Assembly (NCBI GenBank): GCA_023078685.1
Contig: JALGAS010000010.1
Coordinates: 496,001-560,000 of the forward strand
Origin: Neopestalotiopsis rosae
Lineage: Eukaryota; Ascomycota; Sordariomycetes; Amphisphaeriales; Sporocadaceae
DNA: 64,000 bases
Reading direction: 5' to 3'
Shown here: piece after piece, positions 47,101 to 58,639 of the stretch
Position numbering within the stretch: position 1 is the stretch's first letter
How the letters are laid out: each line of letters begins with the position of its first letter
The notes under the pieces: model-generated
Databases searched by the model: none
Seen by the model: only the letters and a program-made list of their open reading frames with translations
Told to the model about the DNA's origin: nothing
Position numbers and translations under genes: made by a program

Positions 47101-48286
47101 AGGTGGGCAGATCACACACCTGCAGCAACTGTATCTACCTCAAGTTGGGGCGACTGTATGGTGATCCCCGCTGTAATTGACTCAAACGTATGCTCCAGAG
47201 TCCCAGCATACCTAGAAACATCTGTCGAGGTTCCGCCCATGTCGAAGCCAATCACTGGTACTTTGCGCTCTGGATCGTAGCATGTCCTACTCATGCCGAC
47301 CACACCACCTGCGGGACCAGACAGAATGGCCTTTAATCCACTAAAGTTCTGCCAACTTACGAGACCTCCGTCGCTCTGCATGAACTCACACCGGGCGCCC
47401 GTGTCATCTTCCAGGTTTCCGACAAAGCCTTGTCGGAAGCCGTCCACGTAGGCCTTGGTTAATGGTGTGAGGTATGCATCAGCTGTGGCAGAGTAGCCTC
47501 TGGAGATGGCCTTGATCATTGGGAAGATTTGCGACGAGAGAGATATTTGCGGGAAACCGATTTCAGTGGCTAGCCGAGCAATCTCGAGCTCATGATCCGG
47601 AAATGTGTATGAATGCAAAAGTGTTACGGCCAGCGACCTTACACCCTTGTCAAAGAGTGATTGCAGGCTTGCCCGAGCATTTTCGACGTCTATTTAACAA
47701 TCAGTATTAGAATTTCCAGCATTCCCTAAAAGCAATACTCACCAAGTGGTCTGAGTATCTGTACTGCCTCTCCTCCAATGCCTGTTTTGAGCTCAATGTT
47801 GGCTCTGTTGGGGTCCCGAAGCGTTGAGCTGTCTTCGGTAGAGTCGTGGAGCGTCACCCGCTCATCAATCTCGACGACCTCTTTAAACAGAGTTTCCGGC
47901 CTGCGGATATTGAGATCAAACAATTTGGGCCTCGTTTGGTCTCCGATTCTCAAAAGATCTCTAAATCCTTTGGTGACCACGAATGCGCATGGAGTTGACG
48001 CTCGTTCCAGCAGCGCATTTGTGGCTACTGTGGTCCCCATCTTTATGGACTCGATGCCGCTGGTATCAATCTTTTGGCCCCGCGGCAGAGAGGTGCCCGT
48101 CGCAATCTCCAGGATCCTGCGGATGCCCTCGGTGGGAGCATCATCGTAGTTGGCAGGGTCATGGCTCAAAAGTTTGATGAGGATATCTGGCTTCCCGGGT
48201 ACGATGCCGAGACAATCTGTAAAGGTGCCGCCGCGATCTATGGCGATTTTCAGCTTAGGACTGGGTGGGCTCTCGACAAAAGGCAT
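44106..48286 (-). CDS. ATP-dependent 5-oxoprolinase / hydantoinase-type protein, 1321 aa
   Basis: Five exons, 47743-48286, 47120-47689, 46647-47068, 45710-46596 and 44106-45648, with introns of 50-61 bp, sum exactly 1322 codons. The HyuA-like half has the ATPase signatures [13 protein letters not shown] at the N-terminus and [17 protein letters not shown] in the middle. The HyuB-like half begins near the fourth exon end ([14 protein letters not shown], then [20 protein letters not shown]) and ends with [15 protein letters not shown]. The order and length match eukaryotic single-chain 5-oxoprolinase, which opens pyroglutamate to glutamate at the cost of ATP. A hydantoin or other cyclic amide is possible as substrate. 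It is cytosolic. Confidence 0.94.
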
Positions 48287-48977
48287 GATTAATAGAGGGA
48301 GAACCGCTACGTTGTAGATACGCTTTGACTTGGATGCAAGCTAACCCCTTGAAAACATCACTACTTATGATGCGACCGAGAAACACTCTCAATCAAAACC
48401 ATCACCAGTCTTTCTGTGTATGATCGGCGAAATGCAGATGTTGGCCGGTTGCTGTTATCGCATAACCAAGTCCGACGGAAGCCTACCGTAGATACTGCAG
48501 CTGACCCCCAGTGCTATAGGTACACGAAGCGGGGGTGCCGTGCTCCGGAGCTCGAACCCCGCCGACTGCAGTCCACTGTTGTCGAGTATGTACTACCCTG
48601 TCGGTTCCTGCAGAATACATATCTTTATCAATGTGGTGTGAACTCTATCTGGAGATAACAACGGTTCAATGATAAGCTATAGATATCGGCGATAACAATT
48701 GGGAAATGAACACGAAATGCGAGGAAGACTCTGTCGTGGATGATCATGTCATTTCAGTCTCAACTGTTGTTGAGCGTGCTGAGCAGCTGGGACCCAACTT
48801 TAGTGGTGGTCAGCACTATATTTCGGAACACTAGGGCGGTACAGACGTGGCACGCGAATAGGCCTCGGTGACTAATGGGAATTTCAATTCATGACGGAAA
48901 AACAATATGAACCGAAGTAAAATATGAACAAATACAACGCTTTGCAGACCAGAACGCCTCTTTCTACGATATCTGCT
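48287..48977. other. Intergenic, 691 bp
   Basis: Upstream of the oxoprolinase and downstream of the MFS gene. A tRNA-like T-arm at about 48540 was examined and rejected. Confidence 0.45.
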
Positions 48978-50586
48978 TCACCATGTGTAGCGGAAGTGAA
49001 TATTTTCCCGATCTGTGAGATCCTTAAAGTCTGTATCAAGATGCACCCGCTCGCCCGCCGCCGCATCTACAGCGTCTCTTCTACGGTTTTCCCACCAGCA
49101 ATAAGAAGCGTACGCGATGATCGTGAGCATGGATAAGACATAGCTTCCCAAGATGGCACCCATGCCTAGAGTATAAAGAGGCGCCTGCTCCGTCTTGAAG
49201 AACTGCGGACCAACAATATTTGAAGCACAGTATGCAATAAAAATCAATGCATTGACCGTGACTTTCTTGGTATGACCGGCAGTATTGGCCGCGATTATAC
49301 CCAGACTGACAATATATGGTCCGAGGTAGAAGTAAGACATATAAAGAGCGGCCAAACGCCCATTGAAGTTGTCAAGCGGCAGCGTGTAGAGGAATACGGA
49401 GGAGATCATGCCGACAATGATTCCAAAAATGATGAATGCTGAGCGGAACTGCTTTGTGGGAAAGTATTTGACGCAGAGAAAGACTCCACCGTTGCAAATG
49501 TACGAGGACATGGTTTGCATGATTCCTGTCGGCATGGTGAGGAGAACGGATCGTTGCGACGTGTAGCCCAGTCCCTTGATGATGAGCGGTGCAAAATTGG
49601 TGAGACCTCCATTAGGGATATTGATCCAGATTTGAAAGAGGAACATTAGCCAAGTCTTTGGGTCTAGGAAAGCCTCAATCATTTGTTCCTTCTTGAAAGT
49701 CTTGTTCTCGACGCCGGTCTGGTCTTCGCGAAGTCGGTCGATGACAATGGCCTTTTCGCGCTCGGTTACGAATTTGGCCTTGACGGGGTTGTCGGGAAGG
49801 AAGAGCCCAATGACACATGCCCAAACAATGGTCATTGCTCCCGTGATCCAAAACATGGTCCTCCATTGATGCTCTCCTGAGAGAAAGCCAATGCCCCAAC
49901 CAATCGGGCCAGTGAAGCAAACGGAAAGTCCGGTGTACATGAGTCCAGTGCGGAGTGGTTGTTCTCGTCGAGTATACCACATGGTCATGACAAGAAGGTT
50001 GCCCGGCACGATGGGGGCTTCGAGCATGCCCAAGATGACACGCAGAGCGATCAGGGTTGCAAAGTTGTTGGCGAAACCAGTACCGATCAGAACTAGTCCC
50101 CAAATGATCTGTGCAACGAACATGAGTTTGGCAATGGGGAACCGCTGCAGAAGACTGCCCGAAGGGAAACACCAGAAGAGATAACCGAACTTGTTATCAT
50201 TGTCAGCATCCAATGCAACGAATTTCTTTTGCTTTTCGAAGAGAGCTTACATAGAATGCACTTCCGACCCAACTATACCGATCTCCCGTCAAGCCCGTGT
50301 CGGCCTTGAAACCGTAGAGAGCTGCGGTTGCAGTTGTGACCTTGTCCATGGCGCCGAGCGTGACATTAAACCAGAGCAATGGAACAAGTCGGAGATCAAG
50401 CTTCCATCTGAGTCGCGTCCATTCCTTTTGGGTATATGCGCTTTCGCCGCTCAATTGGTTGGCATAAGCGGCGGCGACATCGCCATCGCCAGACGAGGCA
50501 CTACTGGAGGAGACCTTGCCAATGCCGACAGATGAAGAGTCTTCCATTTCAGCAGGGGTAATGTCTGGCTTCTTGCTGTTGGCCAT
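48978..50586 (-). CDS. MFS transporter, anion:cation symporter (Dal5/allantoate-type), 515 aa
   Basis: Two exons, 50251-50586 and 48978-50189, with a 61-bp intron. A Ser-rich cytosolic N-terminus precedes LRWKLDLRLVPLLWFNVTLG, a typical start of Dal5-family carriers. Twelve hydrophobic segments can be followed, with RVILGMLEAPIVPGNLLVM and WYTRREQPLRTGLMYTGLS conserved. Relatives import ureides, nicotinate, dipeptides or carboxylates with protons. Its position next to oxoprolinase suggests uptake of a cyclic amide or gamma-glutamyl/pyroglutamyl compound (inference). The start at 50586 (MANSKK) was chosen over an upstream non-ATG extension. Confidence 0.92.
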
Positions 50587-51634
50587 GGTGTCTTGAATTG
50601 TGTTTTGCGCTCTCGAAAACACATCATGGCCAGATGAAGAAGAGTTGCGGCACGGAGTCTTTACATATGTAAGCAACGGTTTCGGCCGGAAGGCATCGGT
50701 TCATGAACTACTACCTTGTAACAAAGCTTGTTATCTTGGTTGCTGGCGAGTCGCGAGTCGCGACTATCTCAATTGCCTGCCCCCCGCGCTCTTAGCGGTG
50801 GGGACAAGATTCTATGGTACTGAACTGGGAATGCGCCATGGATTCTCGGGCGAGATAAGCAGCGTCATATTTGCCGGGTGTTTTGTGAGAGTTGAAAGGA
50901 AGCAAGGAGGTCGTAAGGATAATGATCAGCTCCCAATCACTGATCGTCCCAAATGTGACATCCCTGGGCGGCTTGAAGCTAGCACACATGTGCAGTCCTT
51001 GGCCTTGGAGAAGTGGGGAAATTCGGGTGCTTATGTGCGAAGCGGTCTATTCACTCCGATGGCACATCTTACACACCTGGACATGAACTTGGCAACAGGA
51101 AGCTGGTCTAGCTGGGTGTAACACGAGAGCCGCGGCCAGAGTCCAGACCAAAAGTTCTTCGATACTACCTAGGATTCCTCCGATACTACCTTGGTATTCA
51201 TAGCAATGCTTGAGTCGTAAGATCTCACTATACTCGTTGCGGAACAGTATTTAAAATGGTGGTTTATATGCGGTGAATGCGAAGTAATACCGATCTCTTG
51301 ATACACTCGAGCTTTCAATGTCTTGTCGATGCAAGACCAAGTAATGAAAATGTCAGCACAGACCGGTAAATGCTTCAATTGCCGCCCTGTACATCGTAAA
51401 CTGGGCGGATTTCCGCTGTTAGTTAGGTGTCCCATCCGGGTGCACTAGCAGGCCATCCGCTAGGGGTTACTATAGCAAACCCCGTTTCCGGGAATAGGCC
51501 AATCCGTGCGGTATACCCAAGGGATCTTCATACGCCAAAATATACTATGCAATTGTTGTTGGACAAACAATACTTCCTCTTGATTTTCTTTTCTCCTTTT
51601 ATTTTCCATTTTGTACCATATCATCAAATTTTGA
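50587..51634. other. Divergent intergenic region, 1048 bp
   Basis: Between the MFS and the GATase-like gene. A 173-residue plus frame at 50600-51121 overlaps the MFS 5' end and shows no recognised features. Confidence 0.4.
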
Positions 51635-52570
51635 ATGCTTATCTCGAAAGAAATGACCATGCAAAATATTCGAATAGCCATACTTAGTACCGACGTACCA
51701 GTCCCCAACGTGCGTGCTAAGCTAGGGACATATGGCGACATCTTTCACCGTCTCGTTAGCGATGCAGCGTCTCGTATATCCCCTACCACCAAGATTCAGT
51801 CAACAGAGTTCGATGTTATCCAGGGTGCATATCCCGATTGTCTCTCCCATTTCGATGCCATCTTGATCACGGGCTCGGCAGCATCCGCATACGATGATGT
51901 GGAATGGGTACGGGCGCTAGACACCTATATTCTAGACGTATATGAGAACCATCCCCGGGTGAAGATGTTTGGCAGCTGTTTTGGACATCAAATCATCTGC
52001 CAAAGCTTGTTCAAATCCTTCGGCGTCGTGGTGGAACGCGACCCGACAGGGTGGGAGTTGGGCGTTCACGAGATCAGGTTCACAGACAACTTCTGTGCGG
52101 CCATGAAATCGTCTCCAGGATCAAAGACATTGACGACAGACGAGCGCCCCTTGACTCCTGACACGGAACAGAACCGTACGATCGAACCCAAAGACCCAAT
52201 ATCCTTGAAGCTTCAATTTGTACACGCCGACCATGTCAGACTACCCCATACTGAAGCATTGCCTTGCCCATGGATGGTCATTGGTAGTTCAGAACATTGT
52301 GCTGTCCAAGGTGTCTATGACCAAAGTCGTGTTCTCACGTTCCAGGGTCATTTTGAATTTGATCGATTTGTCAATTCAGAGACCATCAAAGTGTTTGGTG
52401 CATCATGGGAACCCGCAAGACTGGAAAAGGCTCTTGACGATATGGATGCCGACGACGACGCACTCACAGCTGCCGATATTGTCATGGGATTCTTATTGAC
52501 GGATTACCACAATGGAGGTGTCTATGAAAGCGTAACGGGTCTAATGACACCTCCTGTGGAAGTTTCATAG
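51635..52570 (+). CDS. Class I glutamine amidotransferase-like hydrolase, 311 aa
   Basis: Single exon; the ATG at 51635 or 51653 (MTMQNIRIAIL) could be the start. The nucleophile elbow KMFGSCFGHQIICQSLF carries the Cys, and the C-terminal FQGHFEFD carries the His, completing a Cys-His-(acid) triad. DAILITGSAASAYDD is the oxyanion-side loop. These proteins are related to GMP-synthase GATase domains and to gamma-glutamyl hydrolases; stand-alone fungal members are of unknown substrate. Near oxoprolinase it may split a gamma-glutamyl amide or glutamine (inference). There is no signal peptide. Confidence 0.88.
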   Translation: MLISKEMTMQNIRIAILSTDVPVPNVRAKLGTYGDIFHRLVSDAASRISPTTKIQSTEFDVIQGAYPDCLSHFDAILITGSAASAYDDVEWVRALDTYILDVYENHPRVKMFGSCFGHQIICQSLFKSFGVVVERDPTGWELGVHEIRFTDNFCAAMKSSPGSKTLTTDERPLTPDTEQNRTIEPKDPISLKLQFVHADHVRLPHTEALPCPWMVIGSSEHCAVQGVYDQSRVLTFQGHFEFDRFVNSETIKVFGASWEPARLEKALDDMDADDDALTAADIVMGFLLTDYHNGGVYESVTGLMTPPVEVS

Positions 52571-53265
52571 TTGCATCCTTCGGGCCATAGAACAATCAAG
52601 CATGTCTCTTAATCGAAGGTGCAGTCTTCCAGCTCTGGGAATATTATGTTATTGAAGTGATATATGCTAGTGATAAGCCACACATTTCTTCAGTATATTC
52701 ATTTTTTCCTTTCTATTTCTATTTTCATCTATTCAAGCAAAAGACATGGGGGAAAAGAATTTAGAGTCTATACGCAAACTTTCACCTGATATTCTCTTTA
52801 CTATGTGTGAAATATCCATCAATCTCTCTTGGATTCTGTTATCTACTTACATTGAAGCGATTCTTTGTACGCAAATCCTGAGGAGCACTGCTCCGCAGCT
52901 CTTGCAACCTTCCACATGCATGCCATGACGTATTTGGTACATTCCTGAAGTTATGATAGGGATTAGATTCAGCCCATCTGTCTTGTCGGATTCGATAGTC
53001 CGATTGCTCGGCCTCCGTGACCGAATGGCCCCGCCCTGCACAGCGACGTCCCACATCCGGCCCCTACTCCCGCGGCCCCGAGATAGTATACTCTAGAACC
53101 AATCGCCGGACAGGAGCGGATAACATCCGCCGAGAGGACAGTACTTGGCGCTCCAAGTTTATGTCTCCAAATATGTAGTTCTTTACGAGTGAGCGTTGAC
53201 GGTGGCATTTGCTTTCTACAACAATCCCAACCATCAACCTATACTGTTACCCTTACAACACCACA
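52571..53265. other. Intergenic, 695 bp
   Basis: Between the GATase-like and the isocitrate-lyase-like gene. No gene seen; short G/C-rich segment at 53020-53090. Confidence 0.45.
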
Positions 53266-54864
53266 ATGCCAGCACTTGCAATTTCTCTCGAGGATGAACA
53301 AAAGGCGTTTGAGGCCGAAGTTGCTGCAATCGAGAAGCAATGGAGTTCTCCAAGGCAGTCTCACCTGAAAAGGCCATATGATGCTCGCACGATTGCCGCG
53401 CTGCGGAATTCCGTTCCTCTAGCATCATCGCTGTCTTCCACGCAAGCAGTCAAGCTATGGAACCAGCTGCACGAGCACAGAGTCAACAACACGTGCGAAC
53501 TCACCTTTGGCACAACAGACCCCGCCACCGTGTCGCAAATGGCCAAGCACCAGCAGACCGTCTACGTCTCGGGCGCGCTCTGCGGCTTCTCCGAGGTGGC
53601 CATCCCGGGCATGGATCACGCCGACTACCCCTGGAACACGGTGCCCAAGGTCGTGTCCAAGATCTTCAAGTCGCAGCTCTGGCACGACCAGCGCCAGCGG
53701 CAGTTTCGGCTGCGCCACCTGCCGGAGCAGCGCGCCGGGCTCGAGCACTGGGACTACCTGGCCCCCATTGTGGCCGACGGCGACATGGGCTTCGGCAGCC
53801 TGACGTCCACCATGAAGATGGCCAAGGAGTTTGTCGAGGCCGGCGTCGCCATGATCCACATTGACGACCTGGCCATTGGCATGAAGAAGTTCACCGTCGG
53901 CCAGGGCCGCACCGTGGTGCCGACGAGCGAGTACCTGGACCGCCTCGCGGCCGTCCGCATGCAGTTTGACATCATGGGCGCCGAGACTCTTTTGCTGTGC
54001 CGCTGCGACACGGATCACTCCGAGTTCATCACCAGCGTCATTGACGAGCGGGACCATGAGTACGTCCTCGGCGCAACCAACAAGGTCGAGCCGCTCAAGG
54101 ACTTTTTGAAGACGGCCCAGTCAGAGGGCAGGGACCTCAAGGAAGCCAGGAATGAGTGGAAGGATCGGGCGGGACTCGTAACCTTTGACGAAGCTGTCAA
54201 GGCTGTGGCTTCCGAGGACGAGTACTCTGCGTATGCTGCCGAGCTTGCCAAGAACAAGTTTACTTCACTCGCCAAGCGCCGCGAACTTGCGAGCAGTTCC
54301 GTCGCGAAGGAGGTGTTCTTCGACTGGGATCTTCCTAGGTCCTCAGTCGGCCAATACATGTTCAAATCCAGCGTCAAGGCGGTGGTAGAGCGTGCTCTCG
54401 CAGCGGCGCCGTTGGGAGACGTAACGTGGGCTAGGATGGATTCGCCAGTGTGGAAGGATATTGTGGAATTCCACACAGAAATTCGCAAAGTCTACCCCGA
54501 GCGGCTGTTTGCCTTTGGCTATACTGGCGACTATGACTTCAACAAGGCCGGCTTCTCTGATGAGCAGATCAAGACATTGCACCTGGACTTGGCCAAGATG
54601 GGTATTGTTTGGCAGGTTCAGCCAATCTGGAGTTTGCAAGGTCTTAACATGGTGACGACGGACTTCAGCAAGTTGTGGAGTGAGGAAGGTATCGCCGGTT
54701 ATTTACGAACCGTTCAAGAGCCAGCACTAAGCAGGAAGCCCATGACTGACGGGTTCGAGAAGCTGTCGTGGTGTGGAGGCTACCTTGCCGACGCCTTCTT
54801 TGAGACTGTCGCTGGTGAGCCCATTGTGGAAAAGGGCAAAGCTAATTACTTCAAGAGACATTGA
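53266..54864 (+). CDS. Isocitrate-lyase-family protein lacking the catalytic Cys motif, 532 aa
   Basis: Single exon. The ATG at 53266 follows CACA and fits the family; upstream codons in frame have no ATG. Length and order follow eukaryotic isocitrate/2-methylisocitrate lyases: LTFGTTDPATVSQMAKHQQT, DYPWNTVPKVVSKIF, then VADGDMGFGSLTSTMKMAKE (metal-site region) and GVAMIHIDD. The active-site signature, normally KKCGH followed by G-K-V-L-V-P, is replaced by GMKKFTVGQGRTVVP, so the catalytic Cys and His are gone. The SGWQ segment reads SGALCG, and the NCSPSFNW substrate loop is replaced by GYTGDYDFNKAGF. It should therefore not cut isocitrate in the usual way. It may be a lyase or hydrolase of a different acid. 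Confidence 0.9.
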   Translation: MPALAISLEDEQKAFEAEVAAIEKQWSSPRQSHLKRPYDARTIAALRNSVPLASSLSSTQAVKLWNQLHEHRVNNTCELTFGTTDPATVSQMAKHQQTVYVSGALCGFSEVAIPGMDHADYPWNTVPKVVSKIFKSQLWHDQRQRQFRLRHLPEQRAGLEHWDYLAPIVADGDMGFGSLTSTMKMAKEFVEAGVAMIHIDDLAIGMKKFTVGQGRTVVPTSEYLDRLAAVRMQFDIMGAETLLLCRCDTDHSEFITSVIDERDHEYVLGATNKVEPLKDFLKTAQSEGRDLKEARNEWKDRAGLVTFDEAVKAVASEDEYSAYAAELAKNKFTSLAKRRELASSSVAKEVFFDWDLPRSSVGQYMFKSSVKAVVERALAAAPLGDVTWARMDSPVWKDIVEFHTEIRKVYPERLFAFGYTGDYDFNKAGFSDEQIKTLHLDLAKMGIVWQVQPIWSLQGLNMVTTDFSKLWSEEGIAGYLRTVQEPALSRKPMTDGFEKLSWCGGYLADAFFETVAGEPIVEKGKANYFKRH

Positions 54865-54974
54865 TCATCAGGTAGTTGATATTAGCGAGCTCGTTTGTCT
54901 TTTTGATGCAAGATATCATGAATTAAGCTAAATTGACCTTATTTGACGATTCTCATAGGTTTGAGTTATCGGCA

Positions 54975-57372
54975 TTATTGCCAGTCTTCGTAATCAAACA
55001 TTCCCGGGAACGATAAGAGTTCCTCCGTGCCAGGGTTCTCCACATCAGGACCCATGCCGTCAAAGTTATACACCGGCTCGGCTGAAAATGGCAGCTCGAA
55101 TGTCAGCATCGTATGAGCCGGTGCGGTGCTTATCTGACCCGTCTGGGTTACTTGGAGTTCGTCTCCATCTTTGTCAATCGGTCCAAGCAGCCCGGGCACG
55201 GATGGCGGTCTCGGCAAAGGATCTGAAGGCGTAAGGCGTGGGAAGTCCTCGGACGTCATTTCCTCAATCATTCTGAGAATCGGACGGTGAATTATAAGGG
55301 CTTTTATTTGGGGAAGCTTTTCACGTATAGTGGTGATGGACCGTTCCGACAGACGTTTTGGTGGCCGGTTTGGTCGATCTACAAGAGGGACTTCACGAGC
55401 AATGAGCTCGAACACATCCCGGAGGCAATCCGCCCTTGGCCAGCGATCTGCTACAATGGCTAGGATATTTGAGCACGCCCGTATGGCGTCAGAGACGTCT
55501 GGCGAGTCATAATTCTCAGTTCTGTTGGCTGGTGGTGTAGCCCAGAAGCAGTACAATAATGTGATACCAGACTGGAATTGGACAAGCAACTAGGTCTTGG
55601 TCAGCGTGGAAATGATTTGGCAGGATAAGCTCAACATACACCGAGCCATGATTGAGCAGTCTGACGGTCCATCTGCGACTTCCGAAAGATCAAACATGCC
55701 TGACTGCTGGCCTGCACTGACCAGTCTCCAGCTGGTCCCAGAACGGTCTCCTTGGTTGGACGATACAACATCAATAGAGTATAATGGTAAATCATGGCGA
55801 GCCATCTGTGCGATGTGTACCCTTTGCTGTGTGGGTCAGAGAACCTCTGTACTCTTGATTTGTAGGTTTCCAACTCGGCGAGTATACGTATTCGCCACTC
55901 TGGTGACTTCTCAAACCTCGTGGCGTAGTCCCATCGCAGCGTGAAGGCCATTATCTCGGATTGTATCCGACGACACTGGAGAATATGTAACGATGAAGAG
56001 ATACAGGTATACGTTTGGGCATCGGGAAGTTCACAATCTGGTGGCGTTTCGCGTGCTACTTGTAACAGATCGCTGTCACCAATGTTATTATATAACTTCA
56101 ATGTGATCATGGCGTCGGGAATCGATGGCGGCAGATCGAATGATGACATGACTAGCCGATCGAGCTTGTATGCATTCCAGAAGCAGCGCCGTCGGATTTG
56201 ATTTCGTAGTCGAATGGCAGGAGTAACAGGAGTTGGCTCTGTCTCGGCGAGATGGAATTGCTGTTGGACGCAGTAGCGCATAGTCGTGGAGGCAAGGGTA
56301 AGTATACGTCCCGACGAGCTCTTATGTAGGGCATGGAGGCTCAGCAGCATACAAGCTTGTACGTGGAGTACTGGGTCTTGCTCAGCAAGAACAAAGGGCA
56401 AGAGCTCCACCCCGTCTCGATAGAACATCTGGGCGTCCAGCTTACTGACCGGCAAGCCATGCAGAAGCAGCAGCGCAGTCGCATATGCCAGATTCACAAA
56501 GAATCCCTTCCATCGATTTCGTGGTGACGGGAATGAGCTTTCTTCCCATGATGCATGCCATTCTAGGAACGTGGGCCAATAAAGAAATGGATATTGTACT
56601 TGAGCCCGGTCTCGATATGTTTCAAGCAAGAGATCTTTCAGCTCGGGCGTAATTTCACCTCTTGAAAAATGAGAGCTCGGTCGTCTTGCAGTTGATGTCT
56701 CATCCTGAGCAGCCGGCGACGGCTCTGATCCCTCATCGCGTGGAGCTGAGGGTGAGGCTATCAGGCCAAATATCAAATGATCAAATCCAGTATCGGACTC
56801 ATCTTCATTAGTCCACACTGATCTCCTGCATACGGTTCCGGGGTGACTGGGCAATCTGGTCCGGGGTCCAATTCTGGGTGAAGTTGCAGAATCATCTTCA
56901 TTTGTATCTGCAACGACTCGTGGCCTCAGCGCGCCAATGGATGCAGTTCCATTCGTGAACGGTCTGTCGGGTGGCTGGATTCGACATGAATCTATGATGT
57001 TTGAAGATGTGCGCCTCTGTTGACCTCTCGCTGATCCCACCATGTGATCCTGACTCTGCTGTGGATCAAGAGACTCAAGTTCGGCGATCCGCTCCTCGAG
57101 TGCCTTGACATATTGACTCTCCACATGAGATCGCGGGGCTGCCTCGGTTGGAATACATTCATCTCCTGATTTTTGGCAATTTGTACAAGGTCTTGGGTCA
57201 TCGCACTTCTGTTTCCTATGGCGACACCTCCTGTTCTTTCGTCAGCCATGAACATGGGGCGGCATGGTCCGCACGGATCCATGCATGTACATGCCGGCAG
57301 ATTGCGATTGCGGCCTCACCTGCAGGCCAGAATCCTCTGCTTCTTGAGGGGTGGCTGGCCGTCATCGTCCAT
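54975..57372 (-). CDS. Zn2Cys6 transcription factor, 752 aa
   Basis: Three exons, 57320-57372, 55640-57230 and 54975-55589, total 753 codons. The zinc cluster is created by the first splice: LACR joined to RCRHRKQKCDDPRPC and TNCQKSGDEC (C-x2-C-x6-C-x5-C-x2-C-x6-C). A short coiled-coil linker follows (VKALEERIAELESL). A Fungal_trans middle domain covers about residues 230-560 (QVQYPFLYWPTFLEW, IRRRCFWNAYKLDRLVMSSF). It is convergent with the isocitrate-lyase-like gene. It probably regulates nearby genes, but its target set is unknown. Confidence 0.92.
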
Positions 57373-58173
57373 TGCGTCTACTTTGAGACGGAAGCCCTTG
57401 CGGTATATGACTTTTTATTCATCACTTTCAAGTGGCAATGAAATCGAATAGATAATACTACACGGACGGACTGATAAGAACAGACGGGAGTGGGACTTTC
57501 GGCGCCATGATAAGTATCCGATAGAGGGGGGCGCCGATGAGCTATACTGGAAAAGAGCAAAATGCCCCCACCTTTAACACCCCAAGCGGCTGTAGACAGT
57601 GGCCAGTTCCAAATCGAAGCAATATGGTATCATACAGGATATCCGGATTTGCGCAGCCGAAGAAGTACAGATTTTCGGGGTATAGTTATTCTTAGACTCA
57701 GAGAAACTAGCTCATTGGGCAATAATATATGACAACACTCAGTCCCACTGCTGACGCGATGAATTTCATCGTCCAAAGCCTCTGTCCCATATCCGCGCTA
57801 GAGGAAGCCAACAGAGGACAAGCCTCAAGGTTCTGGCCTCGGTCGCCAAATGGCTGCATACCCACAAAAAGGACATATTGACTCGGGTGAGTATATCGCA
57901 AGTCTGTGTTAGACCACAGCTAGACAACGGTCTTCCAAGAGCCCTATTCACTAGAGTGCTCGAGGAATTTTGAGATCAGCAATTCGGCAATGATCCACTA
58001 TATAGTGGAAGTCTGCTGCTCGCATTGTTGCTGATCCGGGGAAATATGGACCACCATAAAGATGCAAAGCGGTGAAATCTGGTTAACAATTGCCGCGTGA
58101 GCCACTATTCGAAAGGCCATATTCGGATGACCGCAGCTTCTATCAGCCCAACGACAGACTCCTCACTGTTTAG
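57373..58173. other. Non-coding, 801 bp
   Basis: Upstream of the second regulator. No clear gene; the start of the degenerate right-hand zone. Confidence 0.4.
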
Positions 58174-58479
58174 GTCAGCGGCCGCATCTACATAAATCAC
58201 GACCTCATATTAGAATCTTCCTACATTGATTTCACCATTCGTATTCCCCGCGAACCCCACACGGCACTTTCCACCCTTGAAACCTCCGGAGCCATTTCCC
58301 GCGTGCACAAAGTTGTCGTGCGTCTTTTCGCACCTGACCTCCAATTAGCATTGCGACAACTTGATGGATCGGAGCTCGGCCGCATCAGTCAATACTTGGC
58401 ATACGACAGTACACTGTTCGAAAGCCTCTGTGGGCGGCCAGATATTCGCTCCCGCCTGAAACTCAAGCCCAGATCATAG
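58174..58479 (+). pseudogene. Open coding-like remnant, no start codon
   Basis: A 101-residue plus frame follows an AG acceptor-like TTTAG at 58169-58173 and ends at a TAG (58477-58479). It reads GRIYINHDLILESSYIDF, then VHKVVVRLFAPDLQLALRQL. It has coding character but no ATG and no recognised domain. It is probably a broken exon of a lost gene. Confidence 0.35.
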
Positions 58480-58639
58480 GTCACCGATGGTCGTACAATG
58501 CAGCACCTGCGGACCCCGCTGACAAGTCCGACCATTTCTCCACTGAATCGATCACAAACATCGTTAAGTCCACTGTTGGACTCTTGTTGTGTAGCAGCGC
58601 TGCCTTGGGCAATTCAGAAAGCGTATCCGACATATAACA

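Noticed and set aside
48525..48565. T-arm-like sequence suggesting a tRNA
   Set aside because: The arms do not pair as a 5-bp T stem and no matching acceptor, D or anticodon arms were found.
50600..51121. 173-residue frame upstream of and overlapping the MFS gene
   Set aside because: No recognisable domain, and it overlaps the MFS start region on the opposite strand; likely chance.
53455..54057. 200-residue open frame antisense to the isocitrate-lyase-like gene
   Set aside because: It is a product of the G/C-rich third positions of the sense gene; composition is unlike a real protein and no motif is present.
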